Assembly (NCBI RefSeq): GCF_029245835.1
Contig: NZ_JAQWOO010000032.1
Coordinates: 62,001-126,000, forward strand
Source: Algibacter sp.
GTDB taxonomy: Bacteria > Bacteroidota > Bacteroidia > Flavobacteriales > Flavobacteriaceae
Length of the DNA: 64,000 bases
Reading direction: 5' to 3'
Positions 54,160 through 63,260 of the stretch are shown piece after piece. Position 1 is the stretch's first letter. Each line of letters begins with the position of its first letter. The notes beneath the pieces were generated by a model. It was given only the letters and a program-made list of their open reading frames with translations. It was not told the DNA's origin and did not search any database. A program made the position numbers and the translations under genes.

Positions 54160-55050
54160 ATGAATTTAAAACATTTTTTATTAACCGTTGCTACTTTTTT
54201 TGCAGGGTCAAGTTTATTTGCACAAGCTAATATACTTAATGCAAAAAGCCCTGATGAAATAGGCGTAAGAACTGTAGCTCAAAAAGCAGTTGACAATGAC
54301 AAGCCTTTAGAATACGGTTATGTTGATGATAGAGATATTCTGTTTTCTAAAATGGTTTGGGAAAAAGTTGTGCTAGATGAGCGTGCTAATTTTCCACTTT
54401 ACTATCCAATAGATACAAATAATATTGGTAGTGATAGAAGATCGTTATATGATGTACTTATGAAGAACATTAAAAACGGAAAAATCAAAAATATCTATGA
54501 TGATTCTTATTTTACAACAAAACGTACTTTAAAGGATATTGAGTCTGCATTAACAATGGTTGATACTACAGAGTTAGGTATTGAGCAACTTAATGCTGGT
54601 GAAGAGTTGTCTGCAGAGTATATTAATAAAAGATCGATTAATGCTGCTGATATAAAAGAGTATCACATTAAAGGACTTTGGTATTTTGATAAGCGTCAAT
54701 CGGAAATGAAATACAGACTATTAGGAATCGCTCCTGTAGCTCCAGATGTTAACTTTATTGATGACTCCGAACCAGATTTAGTGCCTCTATTTTGGGTATT
54801 CTTTCCAGATGCTAGAGAAATATTACATGAAGCTAAATCCTTTAACAACAGTAATAGTTCTATGCCATTTTCTTTTGATCACGTGCTGAATGCAAGACGT
54901 TTTCAAGGCTATATTTTTAGAGAAGAAAATGTACAAGGCGATAGAGCTATATCAGAATATGTATCTCAAAATGCTTTAATGCAATTACTTGAATCTGAAA
55001 GGATTAAAGATAAAATTAGAGATTTTGAATTAGACATGTGGACTTATTAA
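54160..55050 (+). CDS. gldN: Gliding motility/T9SS protein GldN
   Basis: 296 residues. Signal peptide (MNLKHFLLTVATFFAGSSLFAQ), then a periplasmic protein with DDRDILFSKMVWEKVVLDER, YPIDTNNIGSDRRSLYDVL and VPLFWVFFPDAREILHEAK, the conserved GldN/PorN blocks. It binds GldK in the ring complex at the outer membrane. It is the last gene of the operon and is followed by a strong terminator. Confidence 0.97.
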   Translation: MNLKHFLLTVATFFAGSSLFAQANILNAKSPDEIGVRTVAQKAVDNDKPLEYGYVDDRDILFSKMVWEKVVLDERANFPLYYPIDTNNIGSDRRSLYDVLMKNIKNGKIKNIYDDSYFTTKRTLKDIESALTMVDTTELGIEQLNAGEELSAEYINKRSINAADIKEYHIKGLWYFDKRQSEMKYRLLGIAPVAPDVNFIDDSEPDLVPLFWVFFPDAREILHEAKSFNNSNSSMPFSFDHVLNARRFQGYIFREENVQGDRAISEYVSQNALMQLLESERIKDKIRDFELDMWTY

Positions 55051-55074
55051 GCCATAATAATCTATAAGTTTTAA

Positions 55075-55109
55075 AGCGCTCACTTTTTTAAGTGAGCGTT
55101 TTTTTTTTA
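55075..55109 (+). terminator. Rho-independent terminator of gldKLMN
   Basis: CGCTCACTT (55077-55085), TTTT loop, AAGTGAGCG (55090-55098), then ten T. Confidence 0.94.
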
Positions 55110-55140
55110 CCCTTAATTTAAAACTGAATGTATTCCTTCA

Positions 55141-55177
55141 CTTAAAAGGGAAGGTGTCCGCAGGACGGAAGGGTTGT
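55141..55177. repeat. Intergenic repeat with GTCCGCAGGAC stem
   Basis: AAGGGAAGGTGTCCGCAGGA starts at 55146, followed by CGGAAGGGTTG; GTCC pairs with GGAC. It is short, GC-rich against its AT-rich surroundings, and has the look of a dispersed element, though only one copy is in this window. Confidence 0.45.
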
Positions 55178-55247
55178 TTTTTAATAAGTTGATTAAAGTC
55201 CAAGTCAAAAAAAATAAATTAAAATCTACTTATCTTCGCAATTAATT

Positions 55248-56285
55248 ATGCAAGTAGATTATATTATAGTTGGTATTGGGATTGCTGGAATTAGTTTTTG
55301 CGAGCAGTTAACAGCAAATGGAAAATCATTTGTGGTGTTTGATGATGGGTCTCAGCAATCATCAACAGTTGCTGGTGGATTATATAATCCTGTAGTATTA
55401 AAACGGTTTACATCGGTTTGGAAAAGCACTGAGCAGTTAGATGTAGCATTGCCGCTTTATGCGAATATTGAGCAAAGACTCCATGTTAAATTAGATTATA
55501 AAATCCCTATTTATAGAAAATTTGCTTCACAGGAAGAACAAAACGATTGGTTTGCGGCTTCAGATAAACCTTTACTTTCAAGATATCTGTCGCCAAAAAT
55601 CATAAAGAATAATAATGATGCTATAAATGCGTCTTTTGGTTTTGGAGAGGTATTAGAAACAGGTAGGCTTGATGTTAAAACCATGATTAGAGCGTATAAA
55701 ACTGAGTTGCTTAAAGATGGATTATTATTTGAAAAGCCGTTTGATTATGATGATTTACAAATACAAGGCAAAACTATTAATTATCAAAACATATATGCAA
55801 AACATATTGTATTTGCTGAAGGTTCTGGTGTAAGGCACAACCCCTATTTTAATAATTTGCCTCTAGCTCCTGCAAAAGGGGAATTACTAACTATTTTTGC
55901 ACCAGATTTAAAAATTGATTATGTCTTGAAAGCAGGCGTTTTTTTAATTCCGTTGGGTAACGACCTATATAGTGTTGGTGCCACTTACGAATGGAAAGAC
56001 TTAAGTCATGATACTACTGAAAAAGCCAAAGTAGAACTTTTAATTAAACTTAAAAAACTTATTAGTTGCACTTTTAATGTGGTTAAACAAGTGGCTGGTA
56101 TTAGACCTACTGTAAAAGATAGAAGACCTTTAGCTGGAAAACATCAAGACCATGACAACGTATTTATATTAAACGGACTTGGAACGCGTGGTGTTATGGT
56201 TGGTCCTTATGTAGCCAAACAACTTTACAACTTTATTGAACGTAATGAGCCATTAGAAGCCGAGATTGATATAAGTCGTTTTTAA
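55248..56285 (+). CDS. FAD-dependent oxidoreductase (DAO family)
   Basis: 345 residues. The N-terminal dinucleotide-binding motif is IIVGIGIAGISFCEQL (GxGxxG), followed by VVFDDGSQQSSTVAGGLYNP; the C-terminal FAD contact is GLGTRGVMVGPYVAKQL. This is the D-amino-acid oxidase-type fold (as in glycine oxidase and the MnmC C-terminal domain). The substrate is not known. It follows gldN after 197 bases and a strong terminator, so it is probably expressed apart from the gld operon; the adjacency is common in the family. TATCTTCG (55231-55238) ten bases before the ATG is one base off a -7 box. Confidence 0.85.
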   Translation: MQVDYIIVGIGIAGISFCEQLTANGKSFVVFDDGSQQSSTVAGGLYNPVVLKRFTSVWKSTEQLDVALPLYANIEQRLHVKLDYKIPIYRKFASQEEQNDWFAASDKPLLSRYLSPKIIKNNNDAINASFGFGEVLETGRLDVKTMIRAYKTELLKDGLLFEKPFDYDDLQIQGKTINYQNIYAKHIVFAEGSGVRHNPYFNNLPLAPAKGELLTIFAPDLKIDYVLKAGVFLIPLGNDLYSVGATYEWKDLSHDTTEKAKVELLIKLKKLISCTFNVVKQVAGIRPTVKDRRPLAGKHQDHDNVFILNGLGTRGVMVGPYVAKQLYNFIERNEPLEAEIDISRF

Positions 56286-56470
56286 TCTGAAGTAAAAGTT
56301 GAGGTATTCTTGCGTAATGTATTGCAGTTAAATATTTATTTTCATAAGCTCAATAATTTAAAATAATAACATACGGATAAAAACCAACAACCTTTTGGGG
56401 GCGAGTACTCATACCGTAAAGCTCGACGTCTTGTACTAACCTAACTGCCAGCAGGTAAGAGTCCAAGAAA
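56286..56470. other. Gap with GC-richer insert, no gene seen
   Basis: AT-rich sequence, except for a stretch at about 56395-56462 with GGGGGCGAGTACTCATACCG and ACTGCCAGCAGGTAAGAG, which stands out in base composition. It may be a decayed repeat. No open frame of note and no clear terminator. Confidence 0.35.
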
Positions 56471-56857
56471 TTATTTTTTTCTAGCTAAAGATTTGTTGTA
56501 ACTCATAAAAAGATTAATCCAGATATTTCTGGAAATTCTCATTATTATTGGCATAAAAACGATTAAAGTGACTACAATAGATATAAAAATATAATTAAGG
56601 CCAGCGTTAAAAACAAAGTAGCTTATAACAAAAGCGGCTACTGCAAAGGCAATACCAACACCGTAACTTACGTACATGGCGCCATAGAAAAAGGATGGTT
56701 CTATTTTATATTTTGTATTACAGTTACTGCATGTTTCGTTCATGCTTAATGCCTCAGAAAGTATGTAGGGGTTTTTATTTACATACATAGATTCTTCATG
56801 ACATTTTGGACATGTGCCAGAGAAAATGCTATATAATTTTGAGCCTTTTTTAAACAT
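56471..56857 (-). CDS. DUF983 family membrane protein
   Basis: 128 residues from the ATG at 56857 (MFKKGSKLYSIFSGTCPKC). An N-terminal zinc-ribbon-like pair (CPKC near 15-18 and CSNC near 39-42) is followed by two membrane helices (about 55-79 and 84-105; VSYGVGIAFAVAAFVISYFV). This layout is that of DUF983, whose role is unknown. An upstream in-frame ATG at 56905 would overlap the -7 box of the divergent ABC-F gene and is less likely. Confidence 0.82.
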   Translation of the reverse strand: MFKKGSKLYSIFSGTCPKCHEESMYVNKNPYILSEALSMNETCSNCNTKYKIEPSFFYGAMYVSYGVGIAFAVAAFVISYFVFNAGLNYIFISIVVTLIVFMPIIMRISRNIWINLFMSYNKSLARKK

Positions 56858-56868
56858 ATAATTTAATG

Positions 56869-56876
56869 TACTTTTG
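56869..56876 (+). promoter_or_regulatory. -7 box of the ABC-F gene
   Basis: TACTTTTG, an exact TAnnTTTG match, 66 bases before the ABC-F ATG and just outside the start of the divergent DUF983 gene. Confidence 0.45.
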
Positions 56877-56942
56877 CATCCGCAATTACAGTGCAAAAAT
56901 ACCATTTTAATAATATTGTACTGTAATAAAAGTTACATTTCT

Positions 56943-58853
56943 ATGATGAACATTCATAATTTATCAATTTCATTTCAAGGAGAATATCTGTTTGAAGATA
57001 TAACTTTCAAATTAGGTAATGGCGATAGGATAGGACTTATTGGAAAGAATGGCGCAGGTAAATCTACAATGCTTAAAATATTATCAAAAGAAATGGAGCC
57101 TGATACAGGGCAAATTGCTGCTGATAAAGAACTTAAAATTGGATTTTTAAAGCAGGATATTGATTTTATATTGGGAAGAACGGTTTTAGAAGAATCTTAT
57201 GAGGCATTTAAAGAGATTAAAGCTTTAGAAGCTAAAATGGAAAACGTAAACCATCAGTTGGCTGAACGTACAGACTATGAAAGTGACGGATACCATCAGT
57301 TAATGGTTGATATAAACGAGCTACAGCACCAATATGAAATTCAAGGCGGTTATAATTATCAAGGCGATACGGAAAAAATTCTTCAAGGTCTAGGTTTTAA
57401 AAGAGAGGATTTTGATAAACTGACTGATACGTTTTCTGGAGGGTGGCGTATGCGTATTGAGTTAGCAAAACTATTGCTTCAGAATAATGATATTTTACTT
57501 TTGGATGAACCCACAAACCACTTAGATATAGAATCTATTATTTGGTTGGAGGGTTTTTTAAGAAATTATGCTGGTGCTGTGGCTATTGTATCGCATGATA
57601 AAATGTTTTTGGATAATGTAACTAATAGAACTATTGAGATTTCTTTAGGGCGTATTTATGATTATCCTAAACCATACTCTAAGTTTTTAGTATTGCGTGA
57701 AGAATTGAGAACACAACAATTAGCGTCTCAAAAAAATCAGCAAAAACAAATTGAGCAAACTGAAAAGCTTATTGAAAAGTTTCGTGCTAAAGCATCAAAA
57801 GCAACCATGGCACAATCGCTTATAAAAAAGCTTGATAAAATTGATAGAATTGAGGTTGATGAAGATGATAATAGTGTTATGACACTTAATTTTCCTGTTT
57901 CTATAACACCAGGGAAGGTTGTGGTAGAAGCTGAAAAGATATCCAAAAATTATGGCGATAATCAAGTTTTAAAAGATATAGATTTATTAATTGAGCGCGA
58001 TAGTAAAACTGCTTTTGTTGGGCAAAACGGACAAGGTAAATCTACGTTAGCTAAAATGCTTGTAGGCGATATTAAGTATGATGGGTATTTAAAATTAGGG
58101 CATAATGTGCAAATTGGATATTTTGCTCAAAACCAAGCGGAATATCTTGATGGAAACAAAACAGTTTTAGATACCATGATTGACGCTGCTAACGAAACGA
58201 ACCGAAGTAAAGTTCGAGATATTTTAGGCTCGTTTTTATTTAGAGGCGATGAGGTTGAAAAATATGTACGCGTGCTTTCTGGTGGTGAGCGTAACAGATT
58301 AGCTTTAGCTAAACTTATGTTACAACCTTTTAATGTGCTTATTATGGATGAGCCTACGAATCACTTAGATATAAAATCTAAAAATGTTTTGAAGGAAGCT
58401 TTAAAACGTTTTCAAGGCACACTGATTTTGGTGTCTCATGATCGTGATTTTCTTCAAGGTTTAACCAATTTTGTTTATGAATTTAAAGACCATAAGTTAA
58501 AAGAATATTTAGGGGATATTGATTATTATTTAGATCAACGAAAAGTTGAAAGCTTAAGAGACGTTGAAAAACGTACTGTTGTTAAAGAAACACCTAAGGT
58601 TAAGAAGCAGCAGTCTTACGAAGATCAGAAAAAAATGAAATCTTTAAATAATAAGTTAAGTAACGTTGAGTCTAAAATTAATCAACTAGAACAAGACATA
58701 AAAAAGATAAATTTAGAGCTAGAAATAAACTACGAAGAGGTGTCTTCTAAGACAAATTTCTTTGATAATTATCAAAAAATGAAATCTGATTTACAGGATT
58801 TTATGAAAAAATGGGAAGACATTCAGTTAGAAATTGAAACCTTTGATAATTAG
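56943..58853 (+). CDS. ABC-F family ATPase
   Basis: 636 residues, two ABC domains and no membrane segments. First domain: GKNGAGKST, FSGGWRMRIELAK, LLLDEPTNHLD; linker rich in Lys/Gln helices (about 235-315); second domain: GQNGQGKST, LSGGERNRLALAK, LIMDEPTNHLD. A C-terminal coiled coil (about 545-636) follows. The layout matches Uup-type ABC-F proteins, which act on ribosomes or DNA branch structures rather than in transport. ATGATG at 56943 gives two adjacent Met; the first is used. Confidence 0.93.
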   Translation: MMNIHNLSISFQGEYLFEDITFKLGNGDRIGLIGKNGAGKSTMLKILSKEMEPDTGQIAADKELKIGFLKQDIDFILGRTVLEESYEAFKEIKALEAKMENVNHQLAERTDYESDGYHQLMVDINELQHQYEIQGGYNYQGDTEKILQGLGFKREDFDKLTDTFSGGWRMRIELAKLLLQNNDILLLDEPTNHLDIESIIWLEGFLRNYAGAVAIVSHDKMFLDNVTNRTIEISLGRIYDYPKPYSKFLVLREELRTQQLASQKNQQKQIEQTEKLIEKFRAKASKATMAQSLIKKLDKIDRIEVDEDDNSVMTLNFPVSITPGKVVVEAEKISKNYGDNQVLKDIDLLIERDSKTAFVGQNGQGKSTLAKMLVGDIKYDGYLKLGHNVQIGYFAQNQAEYLDGNKTVLDTMIDAANETNRSKVRDILGSFLFRGDEVEKYVRVLSGGERNRLALAKLMLQPFNVLIMDEPTNHLDIKSKNVLKEALKRFQGTLILVSHDRDFLQGLTNFVYEFKDHKLKEYLGDIDYYLDQRKVESLRDVEKRTVVKETPKVKKQQSYEDQKKMKSLNNKLSNVESKINQLEQDIKKINLELEINYEEVSSKTNFFDNYQKMKSDLQDFMKKWEDIQLEIETFDN

Positions 58854-58898
58854 AAATTTTTTTAAGTTTTTTTTAACTTTTAAGCGTAAGTTAAAAGG

Positions 58899-58906
58899 TA
58901 ATTTTG
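58899..58906 (+). promoter_or_regulatory. Putative -7 box of the RND operon
   Basis: TAATTTTG fits TAnnTTTG and ends 26 bases before the adaptor ATG. No TTG at normal spacing. Confidence 0.4.
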
Positions 58907-58932
58907 AAGACTAGACCATCAAAATTATTAGT

Positions 58933-60063
58933 ATGCGTAAAATTATACTTTCCGTTCTTGGAATTTTACTAATCGTATTTTCTTTTTTGTTTGCGAAAAA
59001 ACTTATTGCAAATAAGAATAAACCAAAACCTGTTAAAGAAAAAATAGTAAAAACAGTATTTGTAGATACCGTTTTAAACCGCACTGTTCAAATAATTATT
59101 CCTGCAAATGGTAGCTTAGTAGCAAAGCAACGCGTAGAACTCTATGCCGAGGTGCAAGGTGTTTTTAAATCATCAAATATTCTTTTTAAGCCAGGGCAGA
59201 AATACCAGAAAGGTCAAACTTTAATTAAAATAGATGCAGCCGAATATTATGCAACAGTACAAGCATCAAAAAGTAATTTGTATAATGCAATTGCGGCAAT
59301 AATGCCTGACTTACGTATGGATTTTCCTGATGTTTTTCGGAAATGGCAGACCTATCTGAATACTTTCGATTTAAGTAAAACAACACCAGAATTACCAAAA
59401 ATGACTTCCGATAAGGAAAACTATTTTATTACAGGACGCGGTATTGTTTCAAATTATTATAATGTTAAGAATTTAGAACAGCGTTTATCAAAATATAATA
59501 TTTCTGCTCCATTTTCAGGTATATTAACCGAGGCTTTAGTTACTGAGGGGTCTTTAGTAAGAAGTGGACAGAAGTTAGGCGAATTTATTAATACCTCAGT
59601 TTACGAAATGGAAGTAGCTGTAAGTAGAAGTTATGCGAGATTATTGAAAGTTGGCGAATCTGTTAAACTTACCAATTTGGATAAAACAGAATCATACACA
59701 GGAAAAGTGTCTCGTGTAAACGGTAGTATTGATGCTAACACGCAAACCATAACAGCTTATATTGATGTTAAAGATGATGCCTTAAAAGAGGGTATGTATT
59801 TGGAGGCAAGCTTAAATGCAAAAGAAGAGCAAAATGCTATTGAGATAGATCGTAATTTATTATCTGAAAATGATGAAATATTTATTGTTAGAGATAGTGT
59901 CTTAGATGTTATTTCTGCAAAACCAGTATATTTTTCAGACACCAAAGTAGTTTTGAAAAATGTTGCGAACGGAACGGTTATTCTTAAAAAAACAGTTCCG
60001 GGAGCCTATGCTGGTATGCTCGTGAAACCTTTTAAAGAATCGATTAAAAAGGCAGATAAATAA
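58933..60063 (+). CDS. RND efflux periplasmic adaptor subunit
   Basis: 376 residues, membrane fusion protein. An N-terminal anchor helix (about 4-22) is followed by the lipoyl-like domain (LVAKQRVELYAEVQGVF, GQKYQKGQTLIKID), a hairpin, the second lipoyl half (YNISAPFSGILTEALVTEG, with SLVRSGQKLGEF) and a beta-barrel. It ties the inner-membrane pump to the outer-membrane channel. Its stop shares bases with the start of the pump gene (TAATG). Confidence 0.93.
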   Translation: MRKIILSVLGILLIVFSFLFAKKLIANKNKPKPVKEKIVKTVFVDTVLNRTVQIIIPANGSLVAKQRVELYAEVQGVFKSSNILFKPGQKYQKGQTLIKIDAAEYYATVQASKSNLYNAIAAIMPDLRMDFPDVFRKWQTYLNTFDLSKTTPELPKMTSDKENYFITGRGIVSNYYNVKNLEQRLSKYNISAPFSGILTEALVTEGSLVRSGQKLGEFINTSVYEMEVAVSRSYARLLKVGESVKLTNLDKTESYTGKVSRVNGSIDANTQTITAYIDVKDDALKEGMYLEASLNAKEEQNAIEIDRNLLSENDEIFIVRDSVLDVISAKPVYFSDTKVVLKNVANGTVILKKTVPGAYAGMLVKPFKESIKKADK

Positions 60064-63000
60064 TGAGAAAATTAATCGCTTATTTTATTAAATATCATGT
60101 TGCCGTAAATGTTTTCTTGCTCGCCTTTCTGGTTTTTGGATCTATTGGTGTGCTGTCTCTTAAATCCTCCTTTTTTCCATTAGTAGAGTCTAAAATTATC
60201 AATGTCAGTATAGCTTATCCGGGAGCATCACCACAAGAAATAGAAGAAGGCGTTGTTCTTAAAATTGAAGATAACCTAAAAGGTTTAAGAGGTGTAGATC
60301 GAGTAACTTCAGTATCTCGCGAAAATAGCGGTACAATAACCATTGAAATTGAAAAAGGAGAGAATATAGATTTTATGCTTTTAGAGGTTAAAAATGCGGT
60401 AGATCGTGTGCCGTCTTTCCCAACAGGAATGGAACCTTTAATTGTTGCTAAACGCGAAGAAGTCCGACAAACCATTTCGTTTGCTATAAGCGGAAAAAAT
60501 ATACCTCTGGCCACTTTAAAACAATTAGGAAGACAAGTTGAAAACGATTTAAGAGCCATTGACGGAATTTCTCAAATTGAAGTCACAGGATATCCAGAGG
60601 AAGAAATTGAAATTGCCGTTAATGAAGCTAGTTTATTAGCATATAATATTGGGTTCTCTGATGTCTCGCAGGCGGTTAGTGCTTCAAATATTTTAGTAAC
60701 TGGTGGAAATATTAAAACCGATGCCGAAGAATATTTAATTCGTGCAAATAATCGTTCGTATTATGGCGATGAGCTTTCAAATATTATTATTAAAGCGACT
60801 AACGATGGTAAAACAGTACGTTTAAAAGATGTAGCTATTATTCGTGATCGTTTCTCTGAAACGCCTAACGCGACTTATTTTAATGAGGAATTAGCAGTTG
60901 ATGTTACTGTAACCAGTACAAATAATGAAGATTTAATATCTGCTGCTGATAAAGTGAAATCATATGTTGAAGGGTATAACCAAAGCCATAATAATGTTAA
61001 GCTTAATGTTGTTCGAGATTTATCAATCACTTTAAATCAACGTACCGAATTATTGATTTGGAATGCGATTATGGGAATTACTCTCGTGCTAATATTCTTG
61101 TCCCTGTTTCTAAATACAAGGTTAGCATTTTGGGTTGCTTTTGGGCTTCCTGTATCATTTCTAGGAATGTTCATTTTTGCAAGTCAGTTTGATGTTACTA
61201 TAAACGTACTATCTCTTTTCGGAATGATAATCGTTATCGGTATTTTGGTAGATGATGGTATTGTAATTGCCGAAAATATTTATCAACATTATGAAAAAGG
61301 AAAAACACCAATACAAGCGGCTATAGATGGTACAATGGAAGTAATTCCGCCAGTAGTTTCAGCAATAATAACTACGCTTTTAGCCTTTTCTCTCTTCTTG
61401 TTTTTAGATAGTAGAATAGGAGAGTTTTTCAGTGAAGTTTCAGTTATTGTGATATTAACTTTATTGGTGTCTTTAATTGAAGCCTTAATTATTCTACCTG
61501 CACATTTAGCACACTCCAAAGCTTTGCGTAAACCAATTCAAGAAGAAAATCCTTCTAAAATGAAGCAATTCTTTACTAAAATGCGTGTTATAAATAAAGT
61601 GGGCGATAAGATTATGGTATTCTTGAGGGATAGGGTTTATAGTCCAACTTTAGATTTTGTTTTAAAATTCAAGATGTTATCTTTAGGTATTTTTGTTGCC
61701 CTTTTAATACTCACTTTTGGGTCTATAGGCGGTGGTATTATTGGAGTTACTTTATTTCCTTCTATTGCTAGTGATAGGGTTTCCATAGAATTAGACATGC
61801 CTAATGGAACTAATGAGGAAATTACAGACTCTATTATATCCATGATAGAACAAAAATCGTTTTTGGTTAATAAACAATTAACAGAAAAATATTTAAAAGG
61901 GACAGGAAAGCAATTGTTTGAAAATACCATTCTAACTTTAAGAAGTTCTTCAAGTGCAAGTTTGCAAATTAATATGCTGCCTGGTGAGGAGCGTCCTGAT
62001 GCGATAAATTCAAGATTGGTAGCTAATAAATTACGAGAGGCTGTAGGCCCAGTTATAGGAACCGAACGGCTAATTTTTGGTTCTGGTGGTAATTTTGGCG
62101 GGAGTCCAGTTTCGGTATCCCTTCTAAGTAATAATATAGACGAATTAAAAGCCGCTAAGAAGGAGCTTAAAGACGTTTTGCAATCCAATCCGTTATTAAA
62201 GGATGTTGAAGATAACGATCCAGCAGGAATTAAGGAAATTCGTTTAGAATTAAAAGAAAGTGCTTATTTGTTAGGTTTAGACTTGCGTACGGTGATGACG
62301 CAAGTACGCTCTGGTTTTTTTGGAACACAAGCGCAACGTTTTCAGCGAGGACAGGACGAGATTAAGGTTTGGGTTCGTTACGATAGAAGTAACAGAGCAT
62401 CTATTAATAATTTAGACGATATGCGTATTGTAACACCATCTGGTAATCGTGTAACCTTAAAAGATATTGCCAATTATACCATTGAAAGAGGTGATGTAGC
62501 CATAAACCATTTAGAGGGATTACGTGAAATAAAAGTATCTTCAGATTTAAAAGATCCAAACGCAAGTGCTACAGATATAATAGATGATGTTAAATTAAAC
62601 ATTATTCCTGGAATTCAATCAAGATATCCCACAATTTCAGCATCTTTTGAAGGTCAGAATAGAGAAAAAGATAAGCTGTTAGCTTCCTTATCACGTGCTG
62701 GAATCCCAATCTTATTTCTAATCTATATTACAATAGCCTTTACGTTTAGAAGTTATAGTCAGCCTATTCTTCTAATTTTATTAGTCCCTTTTAGTTTAAC
62801 GGCAGTGGCTTGGGGGCATTGGATATTAGGATTCTCAGTAAATATATTATCGCTTTTAGGTATTATTGCGTTAATAGGAATTATGGTAAATGATGGTCTT
62901 GTTTTAATTGGTAAATTTAATACTAATTTAAGAGAAGGAATGACTTTTGATTTAGCGCTTTCTGAAGCAGGAAAGTCCCGATTTAGAGCTATTTTCTTAA

Positions 63001-63260
63001 CCTCATTAACTACAGTTGCTGGTTTAGCACCATTGTTGCTTGAAAAAAGTAGGCAAGCACAATTTTTAAAACCAATGGCGATTTCTATTTCTTTTGGAAT
63101 TGCTTATGCGACTATTTTAACACTATTGGTTTTACCATTATTCTTAGGGTTTAGTAATGGTATTAAAAAGAATATAAAATGGTTAGCAACTGGTAATGAA
63201 GTTACAAAAGAAGAAGTTGAACGCGCTATTAAAGAACAAAAAGAAGAAGATGAATATTAA
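60063..63260 (+). CDS. RND-family efflux permease
   Basis: 1065 residues, full length. Twelve membrane helices in two sets of six, with two large periplasmic loops. Conserved pieces: SSFFPLVESKIINVSIAYPGASPQEIEEGV in two parts, GILVDDGIVIAENIYQH in helix 4 with paired Asp residues for proton flow, and GIMVNDGLVLIGKFN in helix 10. The pattern is that of the HAE1-like/AcrB-type multidrug or lipid exporters; the substrate is not known. It overlaps the channel gene by ten bases at its end. Confidence 0.95.
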   Translation: MRKLIAYFIKYHVAVNVFLLAFLVFGSIGVLSLKSSFFPLVESKIINVSIAYPGASPQEIEEGVVLKIEDNLKGLRGVDRVTSVSRENSGTITIEIEKGENIDFMLLEVKNAVDRVPSFPTGMEPLIVAKREEVRQTISFAISGKNIPLATLKQLGRQVENDLRAIDGISQIEVTGYPEEEIEIAVNEASLLAYNIGFSDVSQAVSASNILVTGGNIKTDAEEYLIRANNRSYYGDELSNIIIKATNDGKTVRLKDVAIIRDRFSETPNATYFNEELAVDVTVTSTNNEDLISAADKVKSYVEGYNQSHNNVKLNVVRDLSITLNQRTELLIWNAIMGITLVLIFLSLFLNTRLAFWVAFGLPVSFLGMFIFASQFDVTINVLSLFGMIIVIGILVDDGIVIAENIYQHYEKGKTPIQAAIDGTMEVIPPVVSAIITTLLAFSLFLFLDSRIGEFFSEVSVIVILTLLVSLIEALIILPAHLAHSKALRKPIQEENPSKMKQFFTKMRVINKVGDKIMVFLRDRVYSPTLDFVLKFKMLSLGIFVALLILTFGSIGGGIIGVTLFPSIASDRVSIELDMPNGTNEEITDSIISMIEQKSFLVNKQLTEKYLKGTGKQLFENTILTLRSSSSASLQINMLPGEERPDAINSRLVANKLREAVGPVIGTERLIFGSGGNFGGSPVSVSLLSNNIDELKAAKKELKDVLQSNPLLKDVEDNDPAGIKEIRLELKESAYLLGLDLRTVMTQVRSGFFGTQAQRFQRGQDEIKVWVRYDRSNRASINNLDDMRIVTPSGNRVTLKDIANYTIERGDVAINHLEGLREIKVSSDLKDPNASATDIIDDVKLNIIPGIQSRYPTISASFEGQNREKDKLLASLSRAGIPILFLIYITIAFTFRSYSQPILLILLVPFSLTAVAWGHWILGFSVNILSLLGIIALIGIMVNDGLVLIGKFNTNLREGMTFDLALSEAGKSRFRAIFLTSLTTVAGLAPLLLEKSRQAQFLKPMAISISFGIAYATILTLLVLPLFLGFSNGIKKNIKWLATGNEVTKEEVERAIKEQKEEDEY

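Noticed and set aside
61637-62188. A 183-codon open frame opposite the RND pump gene
   Set aside because: It mirrors a well-conserved pump region and shows no motif of its own.
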